Source: Streptomyces sp. Isolate_45 (GTDB lineage: Bacteria; Actinomycetota; Actinomycetes; Streptomycetales; Streptomycetaceae). From it: 43,254 nucleotides of DNA. The stretch is from NCBI RefSeq assembly GCF_024721315.2, contig NZ_JANFAK020000065.1, positions 1-43,254 of the forward strand. Reading direction: 5' to 3'. The notes beneath the pieces were generated by a model, which worked only from the letters and a program-made list of their open reading frames with translations, made no database searches and was not told the origin of the DNA. Of the stretch, positions 1 to 7,632 are shown piece by piece; position 1 is the stretch's first letter, and each line of letters starts with the position of its first letter. Made by a program: the position numbers and the translations under genes.

Positions 1-945
1 GCCGCGGCCCCGCCCGGCAGGCCGCCCGTGCGGGGGCCCGAGCGGCCCACGGTCAGTCACCTCGGGGACCGGGCTCCGACCTACGCCGCCGAACCGGGGG
101 CGCTGCCCGCGGCCGACCCCGCGGCGCTGGACGACCTGACCCCCGACACGGTCCTGGAAGGGGCCCGCTACGGCACCTACACCCTGCGCGCCGCCTCGGT
201 GCGCGGGGACTCCGCCCGCTACCGGGGCGAGGCGCGCCGGGACTGCCTGCTCACGGCCCGCTTCGGCAGCGGTGACGACGCCCTGGTGCTGGTGGTCCTG
301 GCCGGCGGGGACCGGGCGGCCCCCGGCGCCGGCGAGGCCGCGGCCGAGCTGTGCCACACGGTCGCCGCGGCCGTCGGGCGCAGCAGGGAGCGGCTGGCCG
401 ACGACATCCGGGCGGGCCGGCGCGAGGCCCTGCGCTCGGGCCTCCAACGGCTCACCGACCGGGGCTACGGACGGCTCCGCGCCCGCGCCGCCGAGCTCGG
501 GCTCCCCGAGGACGCCCGCACCGCCGGGCTGCGCGGCCTCCTGCTGCCCCTGGATCCGCGGTGTCCCCACCGGGTGTGCTTCGGCGCGGGCCCGGGCGGG
601 GTCTTCCGCCTGAGGGCGGGCGAGTGGCAGGACCTGGAGCCCGGCACGGGGTCGCCCCCCGCCCCGGGGGCCGCCCCGACCGCCCCCGACCCCGAACCCG
701 GTACGGGGACCGGCACCGGCGGCTTCCGGTTCCGGGCCTCCGTGGCCCGCCCCGGCGACACGCTCCTGCTGTGCTCAGGCGGCCTGGCCGAGCCCATGCG
801 GGAGGAGGCGCTCCTTCCGTCGGAGCTCGCGGCCCGCTGGTCGCAGGGCGAGCCGCCCGGCCTCGCCGCGTTCCTCGCCGACACCCAGCTCCGCCTCAAG
901 GGGTACGCCGCCGACCGGACGGCCGCCGCGGTCTGGGAGGCGTAA
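1..945 (+). CDS. PP2C-like protein phosphatase domain protein (5' end possibly outside window)
   Basis: The reading frame is open from the first base; the first possible start inside the window is GTG at 28, giving 305 residues, so the true start may lie further left. The middle (SGDDALVLVVLAGGD near residue 80) and the end (PGDTLLLCSGGLAEPM near residue 250, then YAADRTAAAVWE) resemble the strands and the final 'DD.T..V' element of PP2C/PPM serine/threonine phosphatases. The canonical metal-binding DG and SDG motifs are degenerate: LAGGD and CSGGL replace DGMGG and SDGL. The Pro/Gly/Thr stretch around residues 210-235 looks like a linker. The protein may be catalytically weak or a pseudophosphatase. 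It ends 67 bases before the poxB-like start on the same strand. Family assignment is moderate; the substrate is unknown. Confidence 0.6.
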   Translation, partial: AAAPPGRPPVRGPERPTVSHLGDRAPTYAAEPGALPAADPAALDDLTPDTVLEGARYGTYTLRAASVRGDSARYRGEARRDCLLTARFGSGDDALVLVVLAGGDRAAPGAGEAAAELCHTVAAAVGRSRERLADDIRAGRREALRSGLQRLTDRGYGRLRARAAELGLPEDARTAGLRGLLLPLDPRCPHRVCFGAGPGGVFRLRAGEWQDLEPGTGSPPAPGAAPTAPDPEPGTGTGTGGFRFRASVARPGDTLLLCSGGLAEPMREEALLPSELAARWSQGEPPGLAAFLADTQLRLKGYAADRTAAAVWEA

Positions 946-1011
946 CGGCGCGGAACGTGCGTGGATGGGAGGCGCACCCGGCAGTGCCGAACCGGAAAGG
1001 GCGCCCCTTCC

Positions 1012-2754
1012 ATGGCCAAGCAGAACGTGGCGGAGCAGTTCGTGGACATCCTCGTGCGCGCGGGCGTGCGGCGGATGTACGGAGTCGTCGGCGACAGCCT
1101 CAACCCTGTCGTCGACGCCATCCGCCGGACCGGTGACATCGAGTGGATCCAGGTCCGGCACGAGGAGACGGCCGCCTTCGCGGCGGGCGCCGAGGCGCAG
1201 ATCACGGGCAGGCTCGCCGCCTGCGCCGGCTCCTGCGGCCCCGGCAACCTGCACCTGATCAACGGGCTGTACGACGCCCAGCGTTCCATGGCGCCCGTCC
1301 TCGCGCTGGCCTCGCACATCCCGTCCAGCGAGATCGGCCTCGGCTACTTCCAGGAGACCCATCCCGACCAGCTCTTCCGTGAGTGCAGCCACTACAGCGA
1401 ACTGATCTCGAACCCGCGGCAGATGCCCCGGCTGTTGCAGACCGCCGTGCAGCACGCCATCGGCCGCAGCGGCGTGAGCGTCGTCGCGCTGCCCGGTGAC
1501 ATCGCCTCCCAGCCGGCGCCCGAGAAGGCGGTGGAGCACGCGCTGGTGACCGCGCGGCCCACCGTTCGGCCCGGTGACGGGGAGATCGAGAAGCTGGTCC
1601 GGCTCGTCGACGAGGCCGACCGGGTCACCCTCTTCTGCGGCAGCGGCACCGCCGGCGCGCACGCCGAGGTGATGGAGTTCGCGGGCCGGGTCAAGGCCCC
1701 GATCGGGCACGCCCTGCGCGGCAAGGAGTGGATCCAGTACGACAACCCGTACGACGTCGGCATGAGCGGGCTGCTCGGCTACGGCGCCGCGTACGAGGCC
1801 ACGCACGAGTGCGACCTGCTGATCCTGTTGGGCACGGACTTCCCGTACAACGCCTTCCTCCCCGACGACGTGAAGATCGTCCAGGTGGACATCCGCCCCG
1901 AACACCTTGGCCGGCGATCACAGTTGGACCTCGCCGTCTGGGGAGACGTACGGGAGACGCTGCGCGCGCTGAACACCCGGGTCAAGGCCAAGACGGACCG
2001 TCGTTTCCTGGACCGGATGTTGAAGAAGCACGCGGACGCCCTGGAGGGGGTGGTGAAGGCCTACACGCGCAAGGTGGAGAAGCACACGCCGATCCATCCC
2101 GAGTACGTGGCGTCGGTTCTCGATGAACTGGCCGATGATGACGCGGTGTTCACCGTCGACACCGGCATGTGCAACGTGTGGGCCGCGCGCTATCTTTCCC
2201 CGAACGGTAAGCGGCGCATCATCGGCTCGTTCAGCCACGGTTCCATGGCCAACGCACTTCCCCAGGCCATCGGGGCGCAGTTCACCGACCGGAACCGTCA
2301 AGTGGTCTCGATGTCGGGCGATGGTGGGTTCTCGATGCTGATGGGAGATTTCCTCACCCTGGTGCAGTACGACCTGCCCGTCAAAGTGGTCCTCTTCAAC
2401 AACTCTTCGCTCGGAATGGTCGAGTTGGAGATGCTGGTTTCCGGCCTGCCCTCGTACGGAACCACGAACCGGAACCCGGACTTCGCCGCCATCGCCCGCG
2501 CGGCGGGCGCCTTCGGGGTCCGCGTCGAGAAGCCCAAGCAGCTCACAGGGGCTCTCAAGGACGCGTTCCGGCACAAGGGGCCCGCTCTGGTGGACGTGGT
2601 GACCGACCCCAACGCCCTGTCGATTCCACCGAGGATCAGCGCCGAGATGGTGACCGGTTTCGCACTATCCGCCAGCAAGATCGTGCTGGACGGCGGGGTG
2701 GGCCGGATGATCCAAATGGCTCGATCCAACCTCCGCAACGTTCCGCGCCCGTAA
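1012..2754 (+). CDS. poxB: Pyruvate oxidase/pyruvate dehydrogenase (quinone)-type ThDP enzyme
   Basis: This 580-residue protein has the three-domain layout of the PoxB/acetolactate synthase family. The N-terminal pyrimidine-binding domain has GVVGDSLNPVVDAI and the catalytic glutamate in HEET (about residue 52). A central FAD/nucleotide-type domain covers about residues 190-330. The C-terminal ThDP pyrophosphate domain has the GDGG...NN signature at about residues 436-463. PoxB enzymes decarboxylate pyruvate oxidatively to acetate and CO2 and pass electrons to quinone at the membrane. The start is ATG 1012 because GGAAAGG lies 11 bases upstream and MAKQNVAEQF begins the conserved fold; an earlier in-frame GTG at 961 lacks a ribosome site. 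An oxalyl-CoA decarboxylase or another ThDP enzyme is less likely, given the DSLNPVVDAI and FNNSSLGMVELE segments. It appears to be transcribed on its own. Confidence 0.85.
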   Translation: MAKQNVAEQFVDILVRAGVRRMYGVVGDSLNPVVDAIRRTGDIEWIQVRHEETAAFAAGAEAQITGRLAACAGSCGPGNLHLINGLYDAQRSMAPVLALASHIPSSEIGLGYFQETHPDQLFRECSHYSELISNPRQMPRLLQTAVQHAIGRSGVSVVALPGDIASQPAPEKAVEHALVTARPTVRPGDGEIEKLVRLVDEADRVTLFCGSGTAGAHAEVMEFAGRVKAPIGHALRGKEWIQYDNPYDVGMSGLLGYGAAYEATHECDLLILLGTDFPYNAFLPDDVKIVQVDIRPEHLGRRSQLDLAVWGDVRETLRALNTRVKAKTDRRFLDRMLKKHADALEGVVKAYTRKVEKHTPIHPEYVASVLDELADDDAVFTVDTGMCNVWAARYLSPNGKRRIIGSFSHGSMANALPQAIGAQFTDRNRQVVSMSGDGGFSMLMGDFLTLVQYDLPVKVVLFNNSSLGMVELEMLVSGLPSYGTTNRNPDFAAIARAAGAFGVRVEKPKQLTGALKDAFRHKGPALVDVVTDPNALSIPPRISAEMVTGFALSASKIVLDGGVGRMIQMARSNLRNVPRP

Positions 2755-2838
2755 CTCCGCAGGAGTGCGAATTGCCCCGGGGGGCATGCATTCCGTAGAC
2801 CAGTTCGAGCAGTGTGGATGCGGGGGAGGTACATCGCC

Positions 2839-3327
2839 GTGCGGGTGGGGGCGAATACCGGAAAGCTGTGGAAGAGGGGCCGGCCGGTGCCGCGCGAACC
2901 GTCCGTCGGGGGCGGCGGCAGCACGACGGACGTGGTGCGGATCAGGCGGAGCGTGGAGCGGGCGGACCTGAAGGCCGTGGGTGAGGTCCGACGGGCGCTG
3001 CGGGAACTGCTGCGCCACCGGTGCCGGACCGACGCCGCCGATGTCGCGGAGTTGCTGATCACCGAACTCGTGACGAACGCACTCGTCCACACCGAGCACG
3101 GCGCGGAGGTGTCCGCGAGCCTGGCCGCCGCCACGCTGCGGGTCGAGGTCCGCGACTACACGGCCCGCCGCCCCCGCCCGTACGTACCGTCCGCCGACGA
3201 CGGTACGCACGGCCGGGGGCTGGTGTTGGTGCAGGCGCTGGCCGACGACTGGGGGGTGGACCCCGCCGCGCTGGGGCGCGGCAAGGTGGTCTGGTTCGAG
3301 CTGCGCGCCGGCCAGGGCGTGTTGTGA
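2839..3327 (+). CDS. SpoIIAB/RsbW-like ATP-binding regulatory protein (HATPase_c)
   Basis: A 162-residue single-domain GHKL ATPase. Visible motifs are the N box ELLITELVTNALVHT, the G1 box VEVRDY and the G2 box HGRGLVLVQALADDWGV, followed by a tail ending WFELRAG. Streptomyces encode many such proteins. They are thought to act as anti-sigma kinases or as partners of PP2C phosphatases and anti-anti-sigma factors. The N-terminal 40 residues (Arg/Gly rich) are not conserved in the fold. GTG 2839 is preferred because GGGGAGGT ends 9 bases upstream; a GTG at 2812 is in frame but has no such site. No sigma or anti-anti-sigma gene adjoins it, so its partner is unknown. A PP2C-like protein is encoded two genes upstream, which may or may not be related. 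Confidence 0.85.
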   Translation: MRVGANTGKLWKRGRPVPREPSVGGGGSTTDVVRIRRSVERADLKAVGEVRRALRELLRHRCRTDAADVAELLITELVTNALVHTEHGAEVSASLAAATLRVEVRDYTARRPRPYVPSADDGTHGRGLVLVQALADDWGVDPAALGRGKVVWFELRAGQGVL

Positions 3328-3402
3328 GTCTCGCCCGGCCCGCGACGCCCGGCCCGCGACGCCCCGCACCGCGCCTCGCCGCGTTGTCGCCCGGAACGCG
3401 GC

Positions 3403-3449
3403 GGCGGGGCGGTTGCCCCCGGGGAACCCCGGGCGGCAGCCGCCCCGCC
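3403..3449. terminator. Strong bidirectional hairpin between convergent genes
   Basis: The arms GGCGGGGCGG (3403-3412) and CCGCCCCGCC (3440-3449) pair perfectly. The stem continues inward through TTGCC/GGCAG and CCGGGG/CCCCGG around a tiny AA-centred loop, for about 21 pairs with one wobble and one mismatch. It lies in the 143-bp gap between a plus-strand gene ending at 3327 and a minus-strand gene ending at 3471, as expected for a shared factor-independent terminator. There is no T tract, which is common in Streptomyces. Confidence 0.7.
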
Positions 3450-3470
3450 GTGTCGTACGAACGGTCCGGA

Positions 3471-4529
3471 TCAGCCGAACTGTTGCTCCAGGTCCTTCAG
3501 TTTGCGCTCCAGTGAGTCGAGCCGGGGAATGGTCTGGGTGTCGTCCTCGGCGGTGAGGTCGACCGTCCGGGCGCCGGACGGATCAAGGGGTTCGGTTCCG
3601 TTGACGGCCTGCAGGGAGGGCCGGCGGCGCAGGGGCAGCTGTCCCGCTTCCGATATGGCCGGCTCCGCGCCGACCGGCGCGGAGCCCGTTCCGGGGTTGA
3701 GCCCCGGCATGTCGACCTGTCGGGCACGGGCCCGGCCGAACGCCCGGTTCTGCCGGCCGAGGGCCTTGATGTGGGCCCGGTCCAGGCGGTGTTGCTCCCG
3801 CCTGCGGTGACGGTCCTGTTCCTTCTCCTTCTTGTCCTCGCGCACCTCGTCCACGGCCTCGTCGAGGGTGCGGACCCCTTCCAGCAGCATGAGCGACCAC
3901 GCGCCGAAGGTCTCGCGCGGGGCCCGCAGCCAGCGGACCATCCGGATCTGCGGCAACGGCCTCGGGATCAGGCCCTGTTCGCGCAGCGCGGCCCGGCGCG
4001 TCTGCTTGAGGGCCCGGTCGAAGAGCACGGCCGCCGACAGCGACATACCCGCGAAGAACTGCGGGGCGCCGTCGTGTCCGAGGCCGCGGGGCGCGTGCAC
4101 CCAGTTGAACCAGGCTGCGGCGCCCGCGAACATCCAGACCAACAGGCGGGACCCGAGGGCCGCGTCGCCGTGGCTGGCCTCGCGCACGGCCAGGACCGAA
4201 CAGAACATCGCGGCGCCGTCGAGGCCGAAGGGGACCAGGTACTCCCAGCCGCCGGACAGGTTCAGGTTCTGTCGGCCGAAGCCGACGAGTCCGTGGAAGG
4301 AGAGCGCCGCGGCCACCGCCGCACAGCAGAAGAGCAGGACGTACGAGGCGGTCCCGTAGACGGCTTCCTTGCGCCGTCGCCGTTCCTCGCTGCGTTCCCA
4401 GCTGTCCTCGGCCGCGGCCTTCTCGCCCTCCCGCTTGCCCCGGGCCAGTACCGCCACTGCCGCAAGTACGCCCAGGATCAACAGGCTGCCGGGCAGCAGC
4501 CAGTCCAGCGATATGTCGGTCAGTCTCAT
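3471..4529 (-). CDS. DUF2637 (SpdB2-like) membrane protein
   Basis: This 352-residue protein has about five predicted membrane segments. TM1 is at residues 9-29. TM2 is the block YVLLFCCAAVAAALSFHGL. TM3 is WEYLVPFGLDGAAMFCSVLA. TM4 is LLVWMFAGAAAWFNWVHAP. TM5 is QFFAGMSLSAAVLFD. The phrases LSFHGLVGFG, PFGLDGAAM and FNWVHAP are typical of the actinobacterial DUF2637 family. A highly charged stretch (KKEKEQDRHRRREQHRLDR) and a Pro-rich cytoplasmic tail follow, ending in a short coiled-coil-like segment (SLERKLKDLEQQFG). Some relatives are plasmid spread proteins in conjugation, while chromosomal copies have no settled role. ATG 4529 precedes the first membrane helix with AAGGGA 8 bases upstream; a longer frame to 4625 would add a non-hydrophobic extension. 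It stands alone. Confidence 0.8.
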   Translation of the reverse strand: MRLTDISLDWLLPGSLLILGVLAAVAVLARGKREGEKAAAEDSWERSEERRRRKEAVYGTASYVLLFCCAAVAAALSFHGLVGFGRQNLNLSGGWEYLVPFGLDGAAMFCSVLAVREASHGDAALGSRLLVWMFAGAAAWFNWVHAPRGLGHDGAPQFFAGMSLSAAVLFDRALKQTRRAALREQGLIPRPLPQIRMVRWLRAPRETFGAWSLMLLEGVRTLDEAVDEVREDKKEKEQDRHRRREQHRLDRAHIKALGRQNRAFGRARARQVDMPGLNPGTGSAPVGAEPAISEAGQLPLRRRPSLQAVNGTEPLDPSGARTVDLTAEDDTQTIPRLDSLERKLKDLEQQFG

Positions 4530-4721
4530 GCGGATGTCCCTTGCCTCGCGTATGCGGCTTTCCGGGCGCCATAGTGACGCAGCCGGTCCGTGGTGCACGC
4601 GGGTTTCGGGGCAAGTGGACGCCATCGGGGGGCGGGGCCCGTCGGATAGGGTGTTGTGGCTCGAACTGGCGCTCGTGTGAACGGGGTTGAGTTCGAATCC
4701 GCTTCATCCCTGCGGGTGGGT
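4530..4721. other. Intergenic region without a recognised gene
   Basis: This 192-bp gap lies between the start of the DUF2637 gene and the end of the FhuF-like gene, both on the minus strand. It contains GTTCGAATCC, which resembles a tRNA T-arm loop, but no pairing stem, acceptor or anticodon arm can be built on either strand. The DUF2637 promoter is presumably here; no clear -10/-35 pair was identified. Confidence 0.5.
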
Positions 4722-5597
4722 TCAGTCGGCGGCGGCCTCCGCCACGAGCCGGGCGACGCGGTCCGCGTCGCAGGTGCGCGGACAGGTCGTACAGGTGTCC
4801 TCCGGGCGGATCGTGTAGAAGAAGCAGCAGCCGGCCCGGTCCCGGGTCGACAGTTCCTGGCCCTCGGGGCCGCGCAGGGTGCGGAAGCTCGCCCCGCCCG
4901 TGTACGGGGCGGTCGAGCCGGGCAGCAGCAGTTCCAACTCCCGCATCGCCCGCCGCTCCTCGCCCAGCAGCTGTCCGAGGTACCACAGGCTCTCGACGAG
5001 GTCGTCGGTCGCCATCGCCCACAAGGCCCGCCGGCCGCGCCGCGTCCGCGGGCCGAAACCTTCCAGCAGCGGGGTGAGGTGCTGGGACACCGCTGCCCGC
5101 ACCTCGCTCCGCAGTGACTCCTCGTCGGGCACGACACGGGCCCCGGGGAGGGCGGCCGCCGGATCGTCCGGCAGGCACGCGAAGGTTTCGACCCGTACGG
5201 ACATCTGTCCGCGGGTCCGGTGGTACGCCACCCGGGACACCGGCAGCCGGGGTACCCGGCGGTCCAGGAACCAGGGGACCGTGATCAGCAGGACGGCGGG
5301 CCAGGCGTACCGGTGCAGTCCGAACCCGGCCACCACGTCGGGCCGGCCCGGGGTGCCGTAGTCGCGCAGCACCTGGGCGTGGTCCCAGGCGAGGAAGGCG
5401 TCGACCGCCTCCCCGCCCGCCGCGAGCTCGTCCGCGCCGACCCATCCCACACCGCGAGGGAGGGGTTCGTGCGCGTCGTGCTCCGTGATCCGCAGCCCGG
5501 GGTATGCGGCCGTCAGGCGCTCGTACGCGTCCGCCACCGGAGAGCCGGCCGGGGCGGGTGCGGGCGGGAGCAGGACGTCAACAGCCAAGCCGGTCAT
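4722..5597 (-). CDS. FhuF-like ferric iron/siderophore reductase ((2Fe-2S)-binding)
   Basis: A 291-residue cytoplasmic protein ending in the FhuF C-terminal iron-sulfur module. The segment GCCFFYTIRPEDTCTTC gives the C-C-x10-C-x2-C ligand set that holds an unusual [2Fe-2S] centre. The N-terminal two thirds are the helical FhuF-type domain (WDHAQVLRDYG, WAMATDDLVESLWYLGQLL). FhuF proteins reduce ferric hydroxamate siderophores to release iron. ATG 5597 is chosen over the in-frame start at 5615 because MTGLAVDVLLP begins the fold. A 19-bp iron box lies 29 bases upstream of the start, matching iron-starvation control by a DtxR/IdeR (DmdR)-type repressor. No siderophore uptake genes adjoin it, so it probably serves systems encoded elsewhere. 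The family is clear; the exact siderophore is not. Confidence 0.85.
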   Translation of the reverse strand: MTGLAVDVLLPPAPAPAGSPVADAYERLTAAYPGLRITEHDAHEPLPRGVGWVGADELAAGGEAVDAFLAWDHAQVLRDYGTPGRPDVVAGFGLHRYAWPAVLLITVPWFLDRRVPRLPVSRVAYHRTRGQMSVRVETFACLPDDPAAALPGARVVPDEESLRSEVRAAVSQHLTPLLEGFGPRTRRGRRALWAMATDDLVESLWYLGQLLGEERRAMRELELLLPGSTAPYTGGASFRTLRGPEGQELSTRDRAGCCFFYTIRPEDTCTTCPRTCDADRVARLVAEAAAD

Positions 5598-5625
5598 GAC
5601 GGACCACCGAATCACGCGATCGTTA

Positions 5626-5644
5626 GAAGGTTAGCCTTACCTTA
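5626..5644 (-). promoter_or_regulatory. Iron box (DtxR/IdeR/DmdR-type operator)
   Basis: The sequence GAAGGTTAGCCTTACCTTA matches the 19-bp DtxR/IdeR consensus TTAGGTTAGCCTAACCTAA at 15 positions, including the whole GGTTAGCCT core. It lies 29 bp upstream of the FhuF-like start, in the position of a promoter operator. It is a conspicuous AT-richer island in very GC-rich DNA. Confidence 0.85.
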
Positions 5645-5782
5645 TCTGACCTTTGGGGTGACGCGTCCACCCCCCGCCGCCGGGAATTCCCCCGACCGCG
5701 GCGGATTCGGCGCGCCCGGCCCCGTCCACCCCGCTGACCTTCGCCTATTCTCGGAGCCGGTCGAGACCCGGAGGAGGGCCGA

Positions 5783-6484
5783 ATGCACGCTGCGGACCAC
5801 TCCGCGGCATCGACGAACCCGTCGATTCCCGCACAGAACGCACCGAGCGCACTGAGCGCACCGAAGGTACTGCGCCATTCGGTGCGCGCGCAGGTGCTGG
5901 ACGCCCTGCGGGCCGCCCTCGTGGAGGGTGAGCTGGCGCCGGGGGAGATCTACTCCGGCCCGGCCCTCGGTGAACGGTTCGGGGTCTCCGCGACCCCCGT
6001 GCGGGAGGCGATGCAGCAGCTCGCCCTGGAGGGGGCGGTGGAATGCCTGCCCAACCGCGGGTTCCGGGTCCTGACCCGCACCCCCCGCTCCCTGGCGGAA
6101 CTGGCCGAGGTCAGGGCCCTGCTGGAGGTCCCGGTGATGCTCCGCCTCGCCCGCACCGTCGCCGTCGAAACCTGGGAATCCCTGCGCTCCCGGGCCCTCG
6201 CCACGGCCGAGGCGGCCGCCGCGGGTGACCTGCCCGGCTACGCGGCCGCCGACCGGGCCTTCCACCGGGCCGTGCTCTCCCTCGCGGACAACGCCGAGCT
6301 CGTCCGACTCGCCGAGGAACTCCACCGGCGTGCCCAGTGGCCCCTCCCCGGAACCCCCCGCGTCCGCCGCGCCGACCTCGTCGCCGACGCGGCCGAACAC
6401 TCCGCCCTCCTGGAGGCCCTCATCGCGGGGGACCTCCCGGTGGTGGAGTCACTCGTACGGGAGCACTTCGCCGGCGCCCGCTGA
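5783..6484 (+). CDS. GntR-family regulator, FadR/FCD subgroup
   Basis: This 233-residue protein has an N-terminal winged helix at residues 30-95: LGERFGVSATPVREAMQQLA is the recognition helix-turn-helix and NRGFRVLTR the wing. It is followed by an all-helical FCD ligand domain, with LAELAEVRALLEVPVMLRLA, AADRAFHRAVLSLADN and a final AALL...H pattern. FCD regulators bind small carboxylates or sugar acids; the ligand here cannot be read from sequence. ATG 5783 has GGAGGAGG ending 5 bases upstream. The first 30 residues are Ser/Ala-rich and not part of the fold. A TATTCT hexamer at 5746 is a possible -10 element. It converges with the TPR-like gene, and no obvious target operon is adjacent. Confidence 0.88.
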   Translation: MHAADHSAASTNPSIPAQNAPSALSAPKVLRHSVRAQVLDALRAALVEGELAPGEIYSGPALGERFGVSATPVREAMQQLALEGAVECLPNRGFRVLTRTPRSLAELAEVRALLEVPVMLRLARTVAVETWESLRSRALATAEAAAAGDLPGYAAADRAFHRAVLSLADNAELVRLAEELHRRAQWPLPGTPRVRRADLVADAAEHSALLEALIAGDLPVVESLVREHFAGAR

Positions 6485-6485
6485 G

Positions 6486-6508
6486 CCGACAGGCCTGGGG
6501 CCTGTCGG
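6486..6508 (+). terminator. Hairpin directly after the GntR stop codon
   Basis: CCGACAGGCC (6486-6495) pairs perfectly with GGCCTGTCGG (6499-6508) around a three-base loop, starting 2 bases after the stop codon. The right half of this stem is also the outer arm of the larger palindrome at 6498-6670, so the two structures are mutually exclusive. Confidence 0.55.
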
Positions 6509-6670
6509 CGAACTCCCGTCTGCCTCGCGGCGCCCGGTGCGTGCTCCCGCCGCACCGGGCGGAAGCCCGAGTACGTCCGCTACGCGGGCTTCCGTCCGGC
6601 ACGCCGGGAGCACGCACCGGCCCCCGCGACGCCGCCCTCCGGGCGACGACGGGAGTTCGCCGACAGGCCC
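6498..6670. repeat. 173-bp imperfect palindrome with 23-bp perfect terminal inverted repeats
   Basis: The ends 6498-6520 and 6648-6670 are perfect 23-bp inverted repeats, starting GGGCCTGTCGGCG. Inside are a second perfect 14-bp pair (GGTGCGTGCTCCCG and its complement) and a terminal stem CGGAAGCCCG/CGGGCTTCCG with a 15-base loop. The right end touches the last base of the TPR-like gene's stop codon. It encodes nothing apparent. It could be a miniature inverted-repeat element, a palindromic repeat family or an elaborate bidirectional terminator between convergent genes. No clear target-site duplication was found. Confidence 0.75.
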
Positions 6671-7443
6671 TACGCCGGTGACGGGTGGAGCTGGTCGGCC
6701 AGCCAGGTCGGGATGCCGCCCAACAGGTGGAACAGGCGACGCGCCTCCGCGCGCAGCCGGGCGGCCTCGGGCTCGGGCTCGGCCTCGGCCAGGGCCGCCA
6801 GCGCCGGCGCGGTGCCGACCAGGAACCCCAGCTCCTCCCGGATCCGCAGGGACTCCGTGAAGCCCTTGCGGGCCTCCGCGACCTCCCCGTCCCGCAGGGC
6901 GAGCGCGGCCAGGTGCCGCCAGGTGAAGGACAGCAGCAGGGTGTCCCCGTGGGTCACCGCACCGGCGTGGGCACGCCGGTAGGCCGGCAGGGCCGCCTGC
7001 GGGGACTCCGAGAGGTGCTCCGCGACCAGCCCCCGCCGGAAGTCCAGCAGCGGCCTGGTCCGGGACCCCGGGGACAGCAGGGCCGCCGAGCGGCCGAGGG
7101 CCGAACGGGCCTCGTCGGCCCGGTCGCGGACCCCGAGCACGGTCGCGGCATAGGCCAGCTGGCCCCGTTCGCACGCGGCCGCGCCCCGCTCGTCGTCGTC
7201 CCGGGCCACGGCCTCCGCCACCCGCAGCGCGTCCTCCGCCTCGGCCCACCCCTGGCCGGTGAACAGGCACCGCTCCACCAGGAGCGCCGTCCGCTGCACC
7301 GCGGCGCCCGCGTTGTGCGCGTGGGGCGTCAGGAGGGCCGCCGCGTCGGTCCAACAGCCGCGCGAGCGCAGCCGCCATATCGCTCGCTGGAGGGGGTCGT
7401 CGCCCCCCGTTGATCCCGCACCGGACATGGCGGTATCCGCCAC
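6670..7443 (-). CDS. TPR-like helical repeat protein of unknown function
   Basis: This protein of about 257 residues is almost wholly alpha-helical, Ala/Leu/Arg-rich, with paired helices of tetratricopeptide type: RAIWRLRSRGCWTDAAALL, WRHLAALALRDGEVAEARKGF and ESLRIREELGFLVGTAPALA. Such solenoids mediate protein contacts; no catalytic motif is visible. The start is uncertain. GTG 7443 has GGGGAGGG about 5 bases upstream, ATG 7428 lacks a good site, and a TTG at 7524 would add an uncharged extension without a ribosome site. It converges with the GntR gene across the long palindrome. It resembles the TPR half of actinobacterial LuxR/SARP-type regulators but carries no DNA-binding domain. No function is assigned. 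Confidence 0.65.
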   Translation of the reverse strand: MADTAMSGAGSTGGDDPLQRAIWRLRSRGCWTDAAALLTPHAHNAGAAVQRTALLVERCLFTGQGWAEAEDALRVAEAVARDDDERGAAACERGQLAYAATVLGVRDRADEARSALGRSAALLSPGSRTRPLLDFRRGLVAEHLSESPQAALPAYRRAHAGAVTHGDTLLLSFTWRHLAALALRDGEVAEARKGFTESLRIREELGFLVGTAPALAALAEAEPEPEAARLRAEARRLFHLLGGIPTWLADQLHPSPA

Positions 7444-7594
7444 ATTGCCCTCCCCGAAGCAACCAAGCAGCACGTCTTTGAGCCCTGGGGCGAAATGAGA
7501 GCACGGATCGGCTGCATCGGCCAAGGGGTCGGGTGAACTCTTTCACAAAGTCCGGACGACGTGTCAGGGGCCCCCGACCGTACGGCCGTCCCCG

Positions 7595-7624
7595 CGCACC
7601 GCCCCGGGGAGGTGGGGCGGTGCG
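7595..7624 (-). terminator. Terminator hairpin after the PucR gene
   Basis: CGCACCGCCCC (7595-7605) and GGGGCGGTGCG (7614-7624) form a perfect 11-bp stem with an 8-base loop, beginning 8 bases past the PucR stop codon on the minus strand. Confidence 0.7.
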
Positions 7625-7632
7625 GTCTTTCC

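Noticed and set aside
3471..4529. Plasmid or conjugative-element marker (SpdB2-like protein)
   Set aside because: DUF2637 proteins also occur as lone chromosomal genes. No transfer, integrase or replication gene is nearby.
4670..4710. tRNA-like T-arm sequence (GTTCGAATCC)
   Set aside because: The bases flanking the loop do not pair, and no acceptor stem, anticodon arm or D arm can be formed on either strand.
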